A stretch of DNA of 64,000 nucleotides from Malania oleifera (Eukaryota > Streptophyta > Magnoliopsida > Santalales > Ximeniaceae). The translations under genes were made by a program, and so were the position numbers. The notes under the pieces are model-generated. The model was not told the DNA's origin. It did no database searches and was given only the letters and a program-made list of their open reading frames with translations. Location: positions 74,574,597 through 74,638,596 of the forward strand of contig NC_080419.1 in the NCBI RefSeq assembly GCF_029873635.1, read 5' to 3'. Of this stretch, positions 22,587-35,013 are shown in pieces (positions within the stretch are counted from its first letter, which is position 1; every line of letters begins with the position of its first letter).

Positions 22587-23130
22587 CACTCCAAGAAATA
22601 TGGTTATTAGTGACTATTTTAAATTGTCACTAATACTCAAAAAATTGTCATTAATACTATTAGTGACGGTTTTCTCAGTATTAGTGACGGTTCTAGCTTT
22701 GTCACCATATCTGCGGATACTAATACTTATTAGTGACGAAATATTCAAACCTTCACTAATAGTGGAGTATTAGTGATGGAAAGGAACTGTCACTAATAGC
22801 CTACGACCGTCACTATAAAATTGCACATATGGTCGGCTCAAATTCGTCACTAAAGCGCATGTATTAGTGACGGATTTAATAACTGTCACTAATATGACTG
22901 TAGTAGTGACGGTCGAAAAATCATCACTAATAGCACACTTTTTAGTAACGATTATTAAAACCGTTACTAATAATTGACTATTAGTAATGATTATAGAACC
23001 GTCACTAATACTTGGCGCCCATAAGGTTGATTCTATAGTGACGGTTTTGGTCATTTAGTGACGGTTTCTTAACCGTCACTAATACTTCAACTTTTCATTA
23101 TTAGTAACGGTTTTGCAAATCGTCACTAAT
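22587..23130. repeat. CACTA terminus and subterminal repeat array
   Basis: More than twenty copies of an ATTAGTGACGGTT / AACCGTCACTAAT motif in direct and inverted orientation follow the CACT terminus. In En/Spm such arrays bind the accessory transposase. The 3 bp before it (TAT, 22584-22586) are the likely TSD, but the partner copy is missing. Confidence 0.85.
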
Positions 23131-23970
23131 GCTTTGAAAAAATTAATTTTTTTTTAAATTCCTATAAAAACCTTTAATTACATTTTAAAATACATAAAAT
23201 TGAACCAGAATTACTAAAACATTCATAAATTATTAAAATTTAAAATACAAATTGTTCAAAATTGAAATACATACAAGTACAAATTCAAATTAAAATATAC
23301 AAATTAATTTTGTTCAGTTAACAAGAAATACAGGAAAAGTAAAAAGTTACTCACATTTGAACCGACTAAAGTGCTTGGCATCGTCGTAGTGTTCTAAGAG
23401 TCGCAAACCCTACAAAATAATAATTTCACAAGAAATTCGCTAGCTAGTATACAATATTTGAACATATATGTACATAGCATGATTTTGTGTTCATAACCAA
23501 AGAACAATCCATATTTAATCATAAAGCTTTAAGAGTTGGGTACGACGTTTAGAGTTTTCATAAAAGCCTCAATATTCAAAAAGCAAAGCACGTGATGCAA
23601 ATGGGTTCTTTTTTCTTTATTTCTAAGAATGGTGCTCAGCTCCACTATATATGTTTTTATGCATGCATTTTTAATTTAGGATGAAGATCAATTTCTCTCC
23701 CTTAATGTATGCACTTTATGACCATTTTATCATATTTTATTTTTGGAAAAATCAACTGAAATTTCGACAGCATGCCATCTGTAAATAGAGCATTTTTCCA
23801 TAACAAAACATACATACAAGCCTGAAGCAATTTAGTATACTCAATATTTTAATAATAATCCACTCAACACAAATAGTTCAATATACTCAATATTTGGCAA
23901 TGTTCCATTCAACACAAATAGTTCAGTATGATCAGTCCAAACATTTCATACAAACAATCAAGTTAAGTAG
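23131..23970. other. CACTA interior, left piece
   Basis: AT-rich. A possible minus-strand exon lies at about 23355-23409 (TTTTGTAG acceptor, GTGAGT donor). It holds one copy of the GGTGCTCAGCTCC block and one of the CAGCATGCC-TCTGTAAATAG block; both occur again at 29430-30680, on the other side of copia C, which supports one interrupted element. Confidence 0.5.
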
Positions 23971-24492
23971 TGTTGGTGTATATGTGTACAATGCTCATCT
24001 CCCATGAGTTAATTGGCACACTTACCTAATGTATGGTTTAGATGAGGTCTAAGTGGTAGACCACAATGGTACTATGAAGACGAAGGACGTTCCCCTCCGA
24101 GACACGAGGCCCCCCGAGACGGTATAACCTATCCAGTGTGAACAGTGGGCACGGTATGTCAAAGATGGCCACTAATGTCAAAGTCAGCCACTAATGTCAA
24201 AGTCAGCCATGGTAGGTGAGCTACCACCACCTACCATGGTAGGTGAGCCACCCATGTGCTTCTTCCACGGACTAGAGGCTATAAATAAGACTCCCCCCAC
24301 TAGAGCACCACACACATCTCGACTGCAAGATTGTGTCCTCTTTTGTTTTTCTATTTGTTGTCCTTTCGCCATTGAAACTCATTTAGTGAGTGCATGGTTA
24401 GACAGATTTTTGTAATCCGATTGTTGTAATAAAACTTTGTGTTATCTCTTCAATCATTTCTTCAAAACAGATCTTGGTGTTGTTATTCTACA
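23971..24492 (+). repeat. 5' LTR of copia C
   Basis: 522 bp. It contains two roughly 19-bp repeats of the AATGTCAAAGTCAGCCACT type, a 12-bp perfect inverted repeat (24207-24218 and 24228-24239) and a TATA box TATAAATA at 24280-24287. It is shorter than the 3' LTR because of a deletion near 24110 and fewer repeat units. Confidence 0.88.
24207..24239 (+). promoter_or_regulatory. Hairpin upstream of the LTR TATA box
   Basis: CCATGGTAGGTG and its exact complement are separated by 9 bases, about 40 bp before TATAAATA (24280). The same hairpin is kept in the 3' LTR at 28881-28913, upstream of TATAAATA at 28954. Confidence 0.6.
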
Positions 24493-24549
24493 TGGTATCA
24501 AAGTTGAAGGCTACTAAGAAGAAACAACTATAATTTTTGAGACGTTGCA

Positions 24550-25461
24550 ATGGCAGGAACTTCATCTTCCGCTACTGCATCTCCACCAACACTTTGGATA
24601 CATCCACCAGCATTCACAGAAGGAAAGCTAGATGGCACAAACTACACTTTGTGGAAGTTCAAGATGAGCGCTATTCTGGATTCATATGAACTACTTGGTA
24701 CAGCTCAAGGTATGGATCTAAAACCGATTGGCAAGCCTGATCCCACCAATCCTAAGGTAATCATCCCTCCAGATGCTACCCTCGTCAAAGCATGGAAAAG
24801 GTGGAATGCAGACGCACTTTGTGCTATTGTCACAAGTGTATCTGATTCTATACTTACATTGATCCAGCATACGTCCAAGGCCGCAAATGCTTGGAATAGT
24901 CTGAAGAATCAATATGAAACAGAGAACCAAACACGCATTCAAAACTTGGAGAATCAACTTGCTGTAGAAAAGCTACATGATGAAGAATTAGCAAAAGTAT
25001 TCATCACCAGAATTAAAAATCTATCTGATCAGATGGCGGCAGTGGGCATAGCAAAGACCAGTGAGGAGTTAGCTTGAAGATGTATTTGAGTGCTGCCATC
25101 AAAATATGACAGTCTGGTAATTGCTTTTAACACGCAGATTAGAACTCCTGCACTAACCTTTGAGGAATTCTATGCTTTATTGCTAGAGGAGGAGATAAGG
25201 CTAAGAACCAAAGAAAATGAAAGCAGTAGTGCTTTCACCACGTAGATTAAATGCAAGGACAATAATTTTGAAAAGAAGAAGGGAAACAAGAAGATATTTT
25301 CTAATACGTGCTACCACTGCAACAAAAAGGGGCATATAGTCAAGGAATGCAAAAAACGTATCCACGATGAAAAGAACGGCACGTTGAAGCCTATGTGGAA
25401 TGTCAGACATGTAGCAAATTATGCTGAACCAGAATTAGATCTTTTCATGGTTACAAAATAA
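24550..25461 (+). pseudogene. gag of copia C
   Basis: Starts at the ATG following the PBS region. Residues 1-175 are open: a Ser/Thr-rich start, then KLDGTNYTLWKFKMSAILDS and the AWNSLKNQYE helix of the copia gag family. TGA (25075), TGA (about 25087) and TAG (about 25243) interrupt the same frame, after which the zinc knuckle CYHCNKKGHIVKEC (about 25310-25352) is intact. Because the frame is unchanged across the stops, decay was by point mutation. Confidence 0.85.
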
Positions 25462-25464
25462 GTG

Positions 25465-28400
25465 TGCTCAACTACTGAAACAGTACTAGGAGATTGGCCA
25501 TGGGTACTTGACAATGGAGCTTCCCAACACATGACTAGAAAAAAGTACTGGTATGGTTCCCTTAAGGCTCTACATGAACCTATGAATGTGATTGTTGGAG
25601 ATAATAAGGTGTCCAGTAGAGAGCACTGGATCCATTTCCTTAAAAACCACGAATGACTAAGGTAAAACTCTTTCAGATGTCCTTTATGTTCCTCAAATTA
25701 AGAGGAATATTTTATCTATAGCTGCTATCACTGACTGTGACTATATGTACGATTTATGAAAACAAAAGCTGAGATCATTGATAGTAATGGCAGCATTGTG
25801 GGCAAAGGTATTCAAAGAATAATTTGTATGAGTTTGTGGCACTTTCCACAACAACTAGAGATACAACAAGCAGCATTTGGCATGAAAGGTTTGGACACAT
25901 CTCCTATGCAGTTTTGAAGGAGATGTAGAGAAAGGAAATGGTGGTTGATCTGCCTATAGTAGTTGATACTGCAAAGCCTTGTGAAGCTTGCATGCTAGGA
26001 AAGTAACATCGTATGTCATTTCCACAAGAGAGCAACAACAAATCAAAGCTTCCTCTAGTGTTGGTACATGCAGATCTCTATGGTAAAATGACTACTCCTG
26101 CTCTAGGAGGATCTTTCTATTTTATGCTGTTAGTCGACGATTATAGTAGAAAGATGTGGGTGTACTTTCTTCGTGATAAGGCAGAGGCTTTTTTAAAATT
26201 TAAAGTGTGGCATAAAATTGTTGAAAATGAGACAGGTTTGCAGTTAAAGAAACTTCGAATAGATCGAGAAGGTGAGTTCACATTAACGGAGTTCAATAAT
26301 TATTGCAGTGCATTTGCCATCAAGCGCCAATTGTCGGCACCAAAAACTCCACAACAGAATGGCGTTGTGGAATGGTGAAATCACACTACGATGGAGATAG
26401 CCAGAGCAATGATGAAGGAAAAAGACCTTCCAAAATCGTTTTGGGTAGAAGCTGTTAATACAGCTGTGTATATCCTCAACTGATGCTTCAATAAAGCTTT
26501 GGGAAACAAAATATCTCACCAGGTTTACTCTGGTAAGAAACCCTCCATTTCTCATCTTAGAACAGTTGGTTGCGGATGTTTTGTGCATGTTCTAGATAAA
26601 AGTCGAAGGAAGTTAGATGACAAGAGTCGCAAGTGCATCTTCTTGTGCTATAGTACAGAATCGAAGGCATATCGTCTGTATGATGTAGAGGCAAAGAAGA
26701 TCGTCACAAGCCAAGGTGTGGAATTTAATGAAGGACCACACTCAGTAGGAGATAGAGATTGGCCCACTTTATCATCAACCGATAAAGTAACCCACCATGT
26801 GCCTCACTCAGAGCAACATATTGAGGTGAATGATGAAGAAATTCAAAACCAGCCTGTTCTACTAGTAGCAGCTATTCAGAGGCCACACCCCAAGTGGGTA
26901 CAACAGTTCTTTGAAAAAGGCAATCCATAACCTGTGAATCAAATCTCACAACTCGATGGACCTTGAAGGTCAAAGAGAATAGAGGAACAACAATGATCAG
27001 CAGAACACTTGGTAAATATGGCCTTAATGGTTGATATAATCAGTACAGTTAAGGAACCAAGTAGCCTAGATAAAGCATTGGCTAATCTGAAGTGGAGAAC
27101 GGCTATGGAAGCTGAATATGAAAGTATCATGAAAAATGATACTTAGGAGATTATGGATCGTCCCCCTCATAGGAAGGTAAAATATAAAGCTGATGGTACT
27201 TTAGAGAAGTACAAAGCTCTCCTTATAGCACAAGGATTTTTTTCAGGTGGAAGGTTTTGATGTTATTGAAACCTTTGCACCAACAGCCCATATGGAAACA
27301 ATCTGTCTAGTTTTGGCTACTACTGCACACAGAAGTTAGGTGCTATTTCAAATGGACGTGAAGTCTGCATTCCTCAATGGACATCTTAGAGAGGAGGTTT
27401 ATGTGATGCAACCACCAGGATTTGAATTTCCAAATTCATACAACAAAGTGTGTAGGTTGAAGAAAGCCTTCTATGGGCTAAAACAAGCCCAAGAGCTTGG
27501 TACCAAAGGATTGATTCTTCCTTCGCCAATTATGGATTTTGTAGGAGTACCTCTGATGCAAATTTATATGCACTGAAGAAGAATAGGATGTATGTAATAA
27601 TTGTACTATATGTAGATGATCTTGTTCTTACGAGGAGAAGATCATCAACATCTATGAAGGCCTATGCTCAGAATTCAAGATGACAGACTTGGGGCTACCC
27701 CACTTCTTCTTAGGCATTGAAGTGTGGCAGCATCAAGGAGAAATCTTTATTTCTCAACAACGATATGCTTAAGAGTTATTGAAGGCATTTGGGATGGCAG
27801 AATGCACTCTAGTGCTTACTCTAATGGAAGTAAACATTAAGCTCTCCATTGAAGATCCCTCTCCACTTGTTGATACTAAAAGGTATAGAAGTCTAATTGG
27901 GAGTTTGGTGTACCTATGCAACACAAGGCCCGATATCAGTTTTGCAGTTAGTATTTTATGTAGATTTGCAAATAAGTCACGAGAAATTCATTGGAAGGCT
28001 GGAATGAAAGTCCTCAAGTATATAAAAGGGACTCCTCATTTTGGCATCTCTTATACATCAAGGAACTCCCTAATTAGATATTGTGACTCTGATTGGGCAG
28101 GAGATATTGATTCCAGAAAGTCAGTTTCTAGATATTGTTTTCTCTTTGGGAATAGAATCATCTCATGGACAAACAAGAAGCGGCCAATAGTGTCGCTATC
28201 ATCCACAGAAGCCCAGTACAAGTCAGCTTGTCTTATCTCATGTGAAGTTGTTTGAATAAGAAGACTTCTTACTAACATTGGGATAACGATAAATGCTATG
28301 ACTTTGATTCACTGTGACAATCAAAGTTGCATAGCTATCAGTAAGAACCTGATGTTCCATGCAAAAACCAAGCACATTGAGATTCAGTATCACTACATAC

Positions 28401-28510
28401 AAAGAACTTATTGAGGATGAGGTTGTTAAGATGGAGTATTGCCCAACAGAAGATAATCATGTAGATATCTTCACCAAAGCATTGGATAGTTCTGACTTCT
28501 AGAAGCATTG
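25465..28510 (+). pseudogene. pol of copia C
   Basis: Order: protease (WVLDNGASQHMT at about 25500, with Asn in place of the Ser of the usual DSGA), pre-integrase and integrase (26013-26378: VDDYSRKMWVYFL, ending PQQNGVVEW), integrase C-terminal part (26499-26930, with FLCYSTESKAYRLYD), RT ([20 protein letters not shown] at 27349-27408, then a frameshift, then LYVDDLVL near 27607-27630) and RNase H (27779-28255: YCDSDWAGDIDSRKSVSRYC and SLSSTEAQY). The tail near 28460 gives DIFTKAL. At least ten stops or frameshifts. The RT YVDD itself is intact. Confidence 0.85.
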
Positions 28511-28563
28511 GGATGCTCTTGGTATTGGTTCAAGAGCGTAGGTAGACATTGAGGGGGGGGGGG

Positions 28564-29171
28564 GTTTGGTGTATATGTGTGCAATGCCCACCTCACACAA
28601 GTTAATTGGCATACTTACCTGACGTATGGTTCATATGAGGTTGAAGCAGTAAACCGCAATGGTACTACGAAGACAAAAGACGTTCCCCTTTAAGACATGA
28701 GGCTCCGGGGGCAGGGCCCCTGATGGGTGGGTATGGTGGGCAACTCCCACTGAGATGGTATGGCCTATCTAGTGTGAACTTTTGACATGGTATGTCAAAG
28801 ATGGCCACTAATGTCAACGACGGCCACTAATGTCAAAGACGAGCGCGAATGCCAAAGTCGGCCACTAATGTCAAAGTTAGCCATGGTAGGTGAGCTACCA
28901 CCACCTACCATGGTAGGTGAGCCACCCATGTGCTTCTTCCACGGACCAAAGGCTATAAATAAGACCTCCCCCCCCCCCACCATAGCACACACACATCTCG
29001 ACTACAAGATTATGTCCTCTTTTGATTTTCTATTTGTTGCCCTTTCGCCATTGAAGCTTATTTAGTGGATGCATGGTTGGACAGATTGTTGTAATCCGAT
29101 TGTTGTAATAAAACTTTGTGTTATCTCTTCAATCGTTTCTTCAAAACAAATCTTGGTGTTGTTATTCTAGA
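28564..29171 (+). repeat. 3' LTR of copia C
   Basis: 608 bp, homologous to 23971-24492 but with about 60 extra bases near 28700-28760 and extra units of the roughly 20-bp GTCAAAGACGGCCACTAAT repeat (28790-28880). TATA box at 28954-28961. Confidence 0.88.
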
Positions 29172-29176
29172 AGTAG

Positions 29177-31339
29177 GTTCTTGCAAGCATTAATTAAGCA
29201 TAATTGTTTTTCATTACAAAGTTAAAATAAATAAAAAGTACAAAATGATTTGCATCAATACACCAAAATAGATGCAAATAGTCAGTAACATCCTTAAGAG
29301 AAGCAACGAAAAAACTTTCTTAACTTCAAAAAACATCATCAAGTCAAGCAAAAAAAACAAACACCATCCTCATTATCATTCATTTCTCCCCATTTGCCAT
29401 TATAAAAAATAGGGGGCTGTCACTGCTGATGATCTAAGAATGGTGCTCAGCTCCTCTATATATGTTCTTATGCATGCATTTTCAATTTAGGATGAAGATC
29501 ATCAAAATAGATGCAAATAGTCAGTAACATCCTTAAGAGAAGCAACGAAAAAACTTTCTTGACTTCCAAAAACATCATTAGTTCAAGCACAAAAAACGAA
29601 CACCATCCTCATTACCATCCATTTCTCCCACTTTGCCATTATAAAAAACAAGGGGTTGTCATTGCTAATGATCTAAGAATGGTGCTCAGCTCCTCTATAT
29701 ATGTTCTTATGCATGCATTTTCAATTTAGGATGAAGATCAATCTTCATTTAACAATCACTTATCCTTTAAATAACAATTTAAGCATGCATCATATTATAA
29801 ACATTTAGCACTTGATTTTTGGGCTTTGATTATTTAGAGAAAAATTTTAACAAAATTTTGGCAGCATGCCATCTGTAAATAGAACATTTCCCAAATCTTT
29901 AAATCAAAGAGTATACCAGATAGCCTAACAGTTTTCTATTATAGCATACAAAACATAAACTACTGCATCAGCCATGTATGTGGCATTCCAGATAAGGCAT
30001 GCAATCTAGTAGCTCAAATAATAGTTCATACAAAGTATAAATCATCCATCAAAGAAATGTAATCATTCACTCAGTTTGCAAAAACGAGACACAAATTTTC
30101 ACGTGCTTATTTGAGTGGTCATCCAAGAACACGTCTGAACTCTTCTAGCACTTATGGGGTAGAGTTCAGAGCTCCAATATGAGAATCATAAAATCAATTA
30201 TGCAATTTGACAACAGAGTTCCAACAGTAGCACAAAGTCTCACATTTATTGTTGATGATATTTCCTCAAAAATTAATAAAAATAAAAATAAAAATGAAAG
30301 AACTTGCTAGGGGCTTCGGTTTCAAGCTCCCAATTAATGGTTTAAATCATTCATGCCTTGGTATCTTTTTAGTTATCACCCACGGTTCGCACACCCGATG
30401 TGAGATCCTTACACAAAGACCCTATATGTAAAAACAAAACTCTTATAGGTTCATATAATAAATTTATGATGCTAAATTGTTAAATGAACTCCATGAAAAC
30501 TATCCACGTTAGACAATTCAAAACCTGATTGAAATACAAACATCACTTTCAAGAATATTTTAGCATGCAGTATAGCATACTCATTTTAGCGCATGGTTTA
30601 TGGACTTTTGATTATTTTGGGAAAATTCTAACAAAATAGTGGCAGCATGCCGTCTGTAAATAGAACATTTCTCATAAAGACATGCTCTGAAAACCTAGTT
30701 GTTTGCAGCAAGTAATTCAAATTAAGCATGTGAGAACCTAAAAATATCTACCAGCATGCAATACACAAGTCACTGCATCAACCATGCAGGTGGCATTCAG
30801 TTCAATTAATATACACTCCTATTACCTGAACTATCATCATGCAATACACAAGTCATTGCATCAGCCATGCAATTGGCATTCCAGACAAATATGCAATCTA
30901 GGATATTTAAGCGATTCAGTATAGTCATATAGTTCATGTCAAAATATAAGCTATCCATCAAAGAGATATAATTATTTAATACAATATGAATAGTAGGTTG
31001 TCATGCTGATCTCATAAGGCATATAGGAAAATATGGAATAAGGATGCCTTTGGTGATGTGTACATTTGAAAGTCTAATACTCTAAGGGAGACTTGAGGAT
31101 ATTGATCACGCAAAAGACTTGGGTAAATATCTCAAAGGATTTAGTTAGTAGGGGATTTTCTTTAAAGAATGATTTTGAGGCTTTGCTAATAAAGGAGGAG
31201 ATAAGTTGGAAATAAATAATTAGGGTTTAAATGGGTCAAATTCAATATGTGCAATATTGGATTGGGGAACCAACGGGAACAAAGCAATATAGAGAAACTC
31301 TAAAAAATTATTACCAGGATAAAAGTTAAAACACAATTC
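29177..31339. other. CACTA interior with internal duplications
   Basis: No clear coding frame. A 239-bp tandem duplication (29272-29510 and 29511-29749) is near identical. A larger diverged duplication pairs about 29830-30100 with 30600-30960, sharing the GGCAGCATGCC and TGCATCAGCCATG blocks. The small open frames are inside these repeats. Confidence 0.6.
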
Positions 31340-31590
31340 AACTAACCTTGAACCTTTGCGCATATACATGGGCCCTTGTTTTGTACTTCATTTCCCCACC
31401 TCATCAACAAAGTCGTATGCTCTTCCAGGCACAAAACCCTAGCCTCTAAATCCACAAACTGCTTTTTCCAAATGTCAACCTCAGCCTCGGCTCTCACCTT
31501 CGCTCACTCCAAATCCTTCATCTTGTTCTTCAGATAAGCAATAGTCTCCTTCTCACCTTCACAAGAACTCCTAGAAGACCCCAACAACCG
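31340..31590 (-). pseudogene. CACTA coiled-coil exon remnant
   Basis: Minus-strand reading gives SSCEGEKETIAYLKNKMKDL, a stop, then AKVRAEAEVDIWKKQFVDLE and ARVLCLEEHTTLL, a charged heptad-like helix. It ends AKVQG next to a donor-like AAGGTTAG. Plant En/Spm-type accessory proteins commonly end in such coiled coils; the specific assignment is inferred from context. Confidence 0.5.
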
Positions 31591-32017
31591 TCACTAATCC
31601 CTCTTTCCGCCTCTTTTTCCTATCGCTCGTTACTCTGTTATCCTCTCACAAATGAATGATCGTCTCTCTAGCATCTTTGTACCTTTTCTTCAAGTTTTCT
31701 AATTGATCTTCAAGCATGCATTTACTGAGTGCCAACGCTTGATCAAGTGATCTTCAATCAAGCATTTATTGCTCTTTCAAACTTACCCAAATTCATCATT
31801 CATATGTAGGACTCAAGAGAACATGACATCAAATTTAGTATGCAATGTTTGTAAACTTTCGTATAAGTGGTTTAAAAAAAAAAGATATAAGTAAGCTTTG
31901 AAACACTATGATCTATTTAAATTTCTATACACACGCATACATACATACATACATCCATACATACATACATATGTACATATGTACATACACATACATAAAC
32001 TACCTTTTACATACCTT

Positions 32018-32128
32018 CTAATGAGAGGAGGAGCCACCTGCATCGTTTGGTCGAGATTGGCATATCATTTGTTCGAGCTGAGCTTGCCTATTCATCATGG
32101 CTACCAACTGGGCTTCAAAGGTGGGTAT
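32018..32128 (-). pseudogene. CACTA coiled-coil exon, part downstream of copia B
   Basis: Reads TFEAQLVAMMNRQAQLEQMI and ends PNDAGGSSSH with a stop. The exon is cut at 32128 by copia B. Its upstream half is at 40991-41062 on the other side, ending VEMENQQLKKKV. Taking one copy of the degenerate 5-bp target repeat, the two halves join in frame as one continuous helix. Confidence 0.55.
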
Positions 32129-33579
32129 TGTTGACGTAATGAGTCCAATCCGATTTTGATAATGACAAATCACTTGGTATTTTATATGTGCATTGAGATT
32201 GTGAACAGGAGCAATATTTAGCATGCACGGAAGGATAGAAAGTCATTGAAACCATGAAGAATAAAGTATATACATCTTGGGCAAACTCCATGGAACTAAA
32301 AGAGTTGAAAAATGGAGATTCAAGCGGCATGTTCAAGAGCATCATGGGAATGGGTATTTAGAACTAAATGTATTTGCATATTTCATATGATTTAATTTGA
32401 GGCTCAACATATACCATAGACTGACTTTAGAACTCATGCATATCATAAACATCTTTACGAGAAATTTATGGACTTAGAGATATTGTTAAAGACCTCGAAA
32501 AATATTTTACAAAAAGCAAAAAAAGAGTGCAAAAGCAAATTTTTCAAATTAAAAGGGAAAATTCATAAATTCGTTAGTTCAAAAGACCGAACTCAACATT
32601 CAATCATCTGAAGATTTAGCTTCAGATGACCGAAGTTAAGCTCAGTCATTTGAAGAATTTCTTTAAAAGACCGAAGATTAAGTTCAGTTGTCTGAAGAAT
32701 TATTGGTGAAACACAGAACCTGACAGAAGCACATCAGAAGACTGAACTTGGACTTCAGTCATCTAAACCCGACACTTCAAAAAACCAAACCCAAATGACC
32801 CTGTGTCCAGGTTAATTTTTTCGAAACTCTAAAGGACTTCAGTTGTCTGAGCCTTAACCCTCAGTTGTTTGAACATGTAGGAAAGTTTAAAAATTTAATT
32901 TTTAATGAGCGAACTTGTGAATTAATTTTTGATCCAATGGTTAAGATTCATTCTAAGGGCAAGGTACCTATATAATGAACATCTAAACCCTAGTGCCCGT
33001 ACGAAGATTAACAAGAACAAGAAGAATGATAAGAAACAACCACAAGAAGAAGAAAATCAAACCTTTGGCATACGATTGAGCATATTAGCACAGCTTGGGA
33101 GATCACACTACTAAGGTTGTGATTGAGATTTCAAATCTTATACTACACATCTAAGCTAAAGCTACTTTGTTCCTCAAAAGGTTTTCTTGTGATTATTGTG
33201 CAAGCATTTTGATATTGAAGTTTGGTAAATCAAACTACTTGTTAATGTTTAGTCTCATAGAGTCCTTCATATAAACTAATTTACTTGTTGATATTTAGTT
33301 TTCAAAGAACTTTTCATCTCAAAATCTATTATTGAATATAAGCTAAGTGATTGATCTTGAGTGTACTTACTTATAGATTATTTTGATAAGAACAATACTT
33401 GAGAAAGGTTTTCGCCATTGGTTAAACGGTTTGATTCAAGTGTGTATTCAGTTAACGGCTCTATATTGTTTATATCTTAAAACTACTTGATTAAATATCC
33501 TTAGTGTTCATAACTATATATTTTATTGAGGGATATTTTCTAGAAAACATTATATTCAGTTTTTTGATCTTTGGAAATC

Positions 33580-33617
<38 letters not shown>

Positions 33618-33879
33618 TTGTATATTACAAAGATCGTATTGTGGTTGAATATTTGATAGAAAGTTTTTTGATAATGATCGATATAATATTCAAGACAAAA
33701 CTTTTGATAAGTTCACATTTGATATTCGTGCATTTTCCCAAAGTGAAATAGAACCCTAATTTTCTCCAAAGCTTTTACTTATATCATTAGTTGGGAGATT
33801 TGAAAGGAAAAAAGGGATATTGGTTGAAGCATTTCATTCATATAACGATTGTATCGTTTCATACATACTAAGCTTCAAG
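32129..33879 (+). repeat. 5' LTR of copia B, truncated
   Basis: Matches the 3' LTR from its TGTTGAC start to GCTTCAAG (40468 in the partner), then switches to gag. The motif array (32575-32880; GACCGAA and GTCATCTGAAG variants) precedes the probable TATA-like TATATAATGAAC (near 32968). Confidence 0.88.
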
Positions 33880-34992
33880 GAGATGTTAAAGGTACTACAA
33901 TAGCAGAAGGGAGAAATCTCAAGGAGATGTTAGTTGACGAACTAATTGGATCGCTTATCACCTATGAGCTTGTAATAAATGAGAGGAAGAATGAGCAAAG
34001 CAAAGCAAAGAAAGCCACAACACTTAAGGCATCATCTCATTGCTCTAATGAGGGAAGTGACTCAGAATTAGATGATGACATGGCACTAATCACCAAGAGA
34101 TTTGGAGAGTTCATGAGAAAGAACAAGAAATACACCAGGAAATTCAAGGGCTCAAAAGTAGAAAAGGGATAATCAAGTAGAAAGAAGCAAAAATATGATC
34201 CTCCCATGTGTTATAATTGTAGAGAATTCAGACACATCAAGCCGGATTGTCCCCAGTTGACGAAAGGATCTAAGAAGAAGAAGAAGGCTCTAAAAGTGGG
34301 CTGGGACACGCACAGCACCAGTAGTTCAGAATCTGAATCCAGTAATGACGAGATGACGAATCTATGTCTGATGGCACACAATGGCCACGAGGTACTATCC
34401 TTTTGTTCTGCTTCATCTTACTATTTAAGTGATTCAGAAAATGAAAATAGCATGCTTTCATATGATGAATTGCATCAGGAATATTTGTACACCCTTAAAA
34501 TGCTTGAGAAAATGAATAAGGAAAATTCTGGTTTGAAATTAAAATTGAAAGAACTTTCAAAGTTAGTTGAACGTCAAAATGAATATCATGCATTTCTCAT
34601 GAAAGACAAGGATTTGAAAATTGAGGAGTTAGAAAAGAATTTGAAAGATAAAACTCAGATTATTTGTAAATTTACTGAGAGCCAAAATAATTTTGAAAAA
34701 CTCCTAGTAGCTCAAAGAAATTCCCTAGAGAAGAAATGTCTTGGATTTAATGGGAAGGAGAACCTAAAACAGAAACATCTTTACAAAGGACATTTTGTAA
34801 GAGTCAAAATCTTATGTTCCAACTAAAGACTATCATAGAAATATTACATGTTTTAAATGTAAAAGGTTGTGTCATATAAAATTTGATTGTCCTTTCAAAA
34901 ATAAAGATGTCAAAATTAAGAAGTCTGGAAAGTCAAAGGAGAAACTAGCACTAACCCGCATAGACCGAAGAAAATCTGGGTACCAAAAGTAG
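33880..34992 (+). pseudogene. gag of copia B, N-terminus deleted
   Basis: Begins mid-protein at TIAEGRNLKEMLVDELIGSL, the segment that in copia E follows the main gag domain. A stop (34170) precedes the first zinc knuckle CYNCREFRHIKPDCPQ (34208-34255). A 150-residue Lys/Glu-rich coiled coil follows (to 34826), then a second knuckle CFKCKRLCHIKFDCPF (about 34853-34900) where the frame changes. It ends KKIWVPK, the gag-protease boundary motif shared with copia E. Confidence 0.85.
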
Positions 34993-35013
34993 TTATCTGA
35001 TTATGTCCTGTAG

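Larger units (their letters stand above)
23971..29171 (+). mobile_element. Copia element C, near full length, inactivated
   Basis: 5.2 kb with LTRs 23971-24492 and 28564-29171, PBS-like TGGTATCAAAGT (24493-24504), G-rich PPT (28549-28563) and TSD AGTAG (23966-23970 and 29172-29176). The 3' LTR has lost its canonical ends (GT for TG, GA for CA). gag, protease, integrase, RT and RNase H are all identifiable in the copia order, but each contains stops. Confidence 0.9.

Noticed and set aside
22587..23130. Regularly spaced short repeats resembling a CRISPR array
   Set aside because: Motifs occur in both orientations with irregular spacing next to a CACTA terminus; this is plant DNA.
31898..32134. 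78-codon frame with IHTYIHPYIHTY
   Set aside because: Reads an ACATACATACAT repeat, then runs antisense to the CACTA coiled-coil exon.
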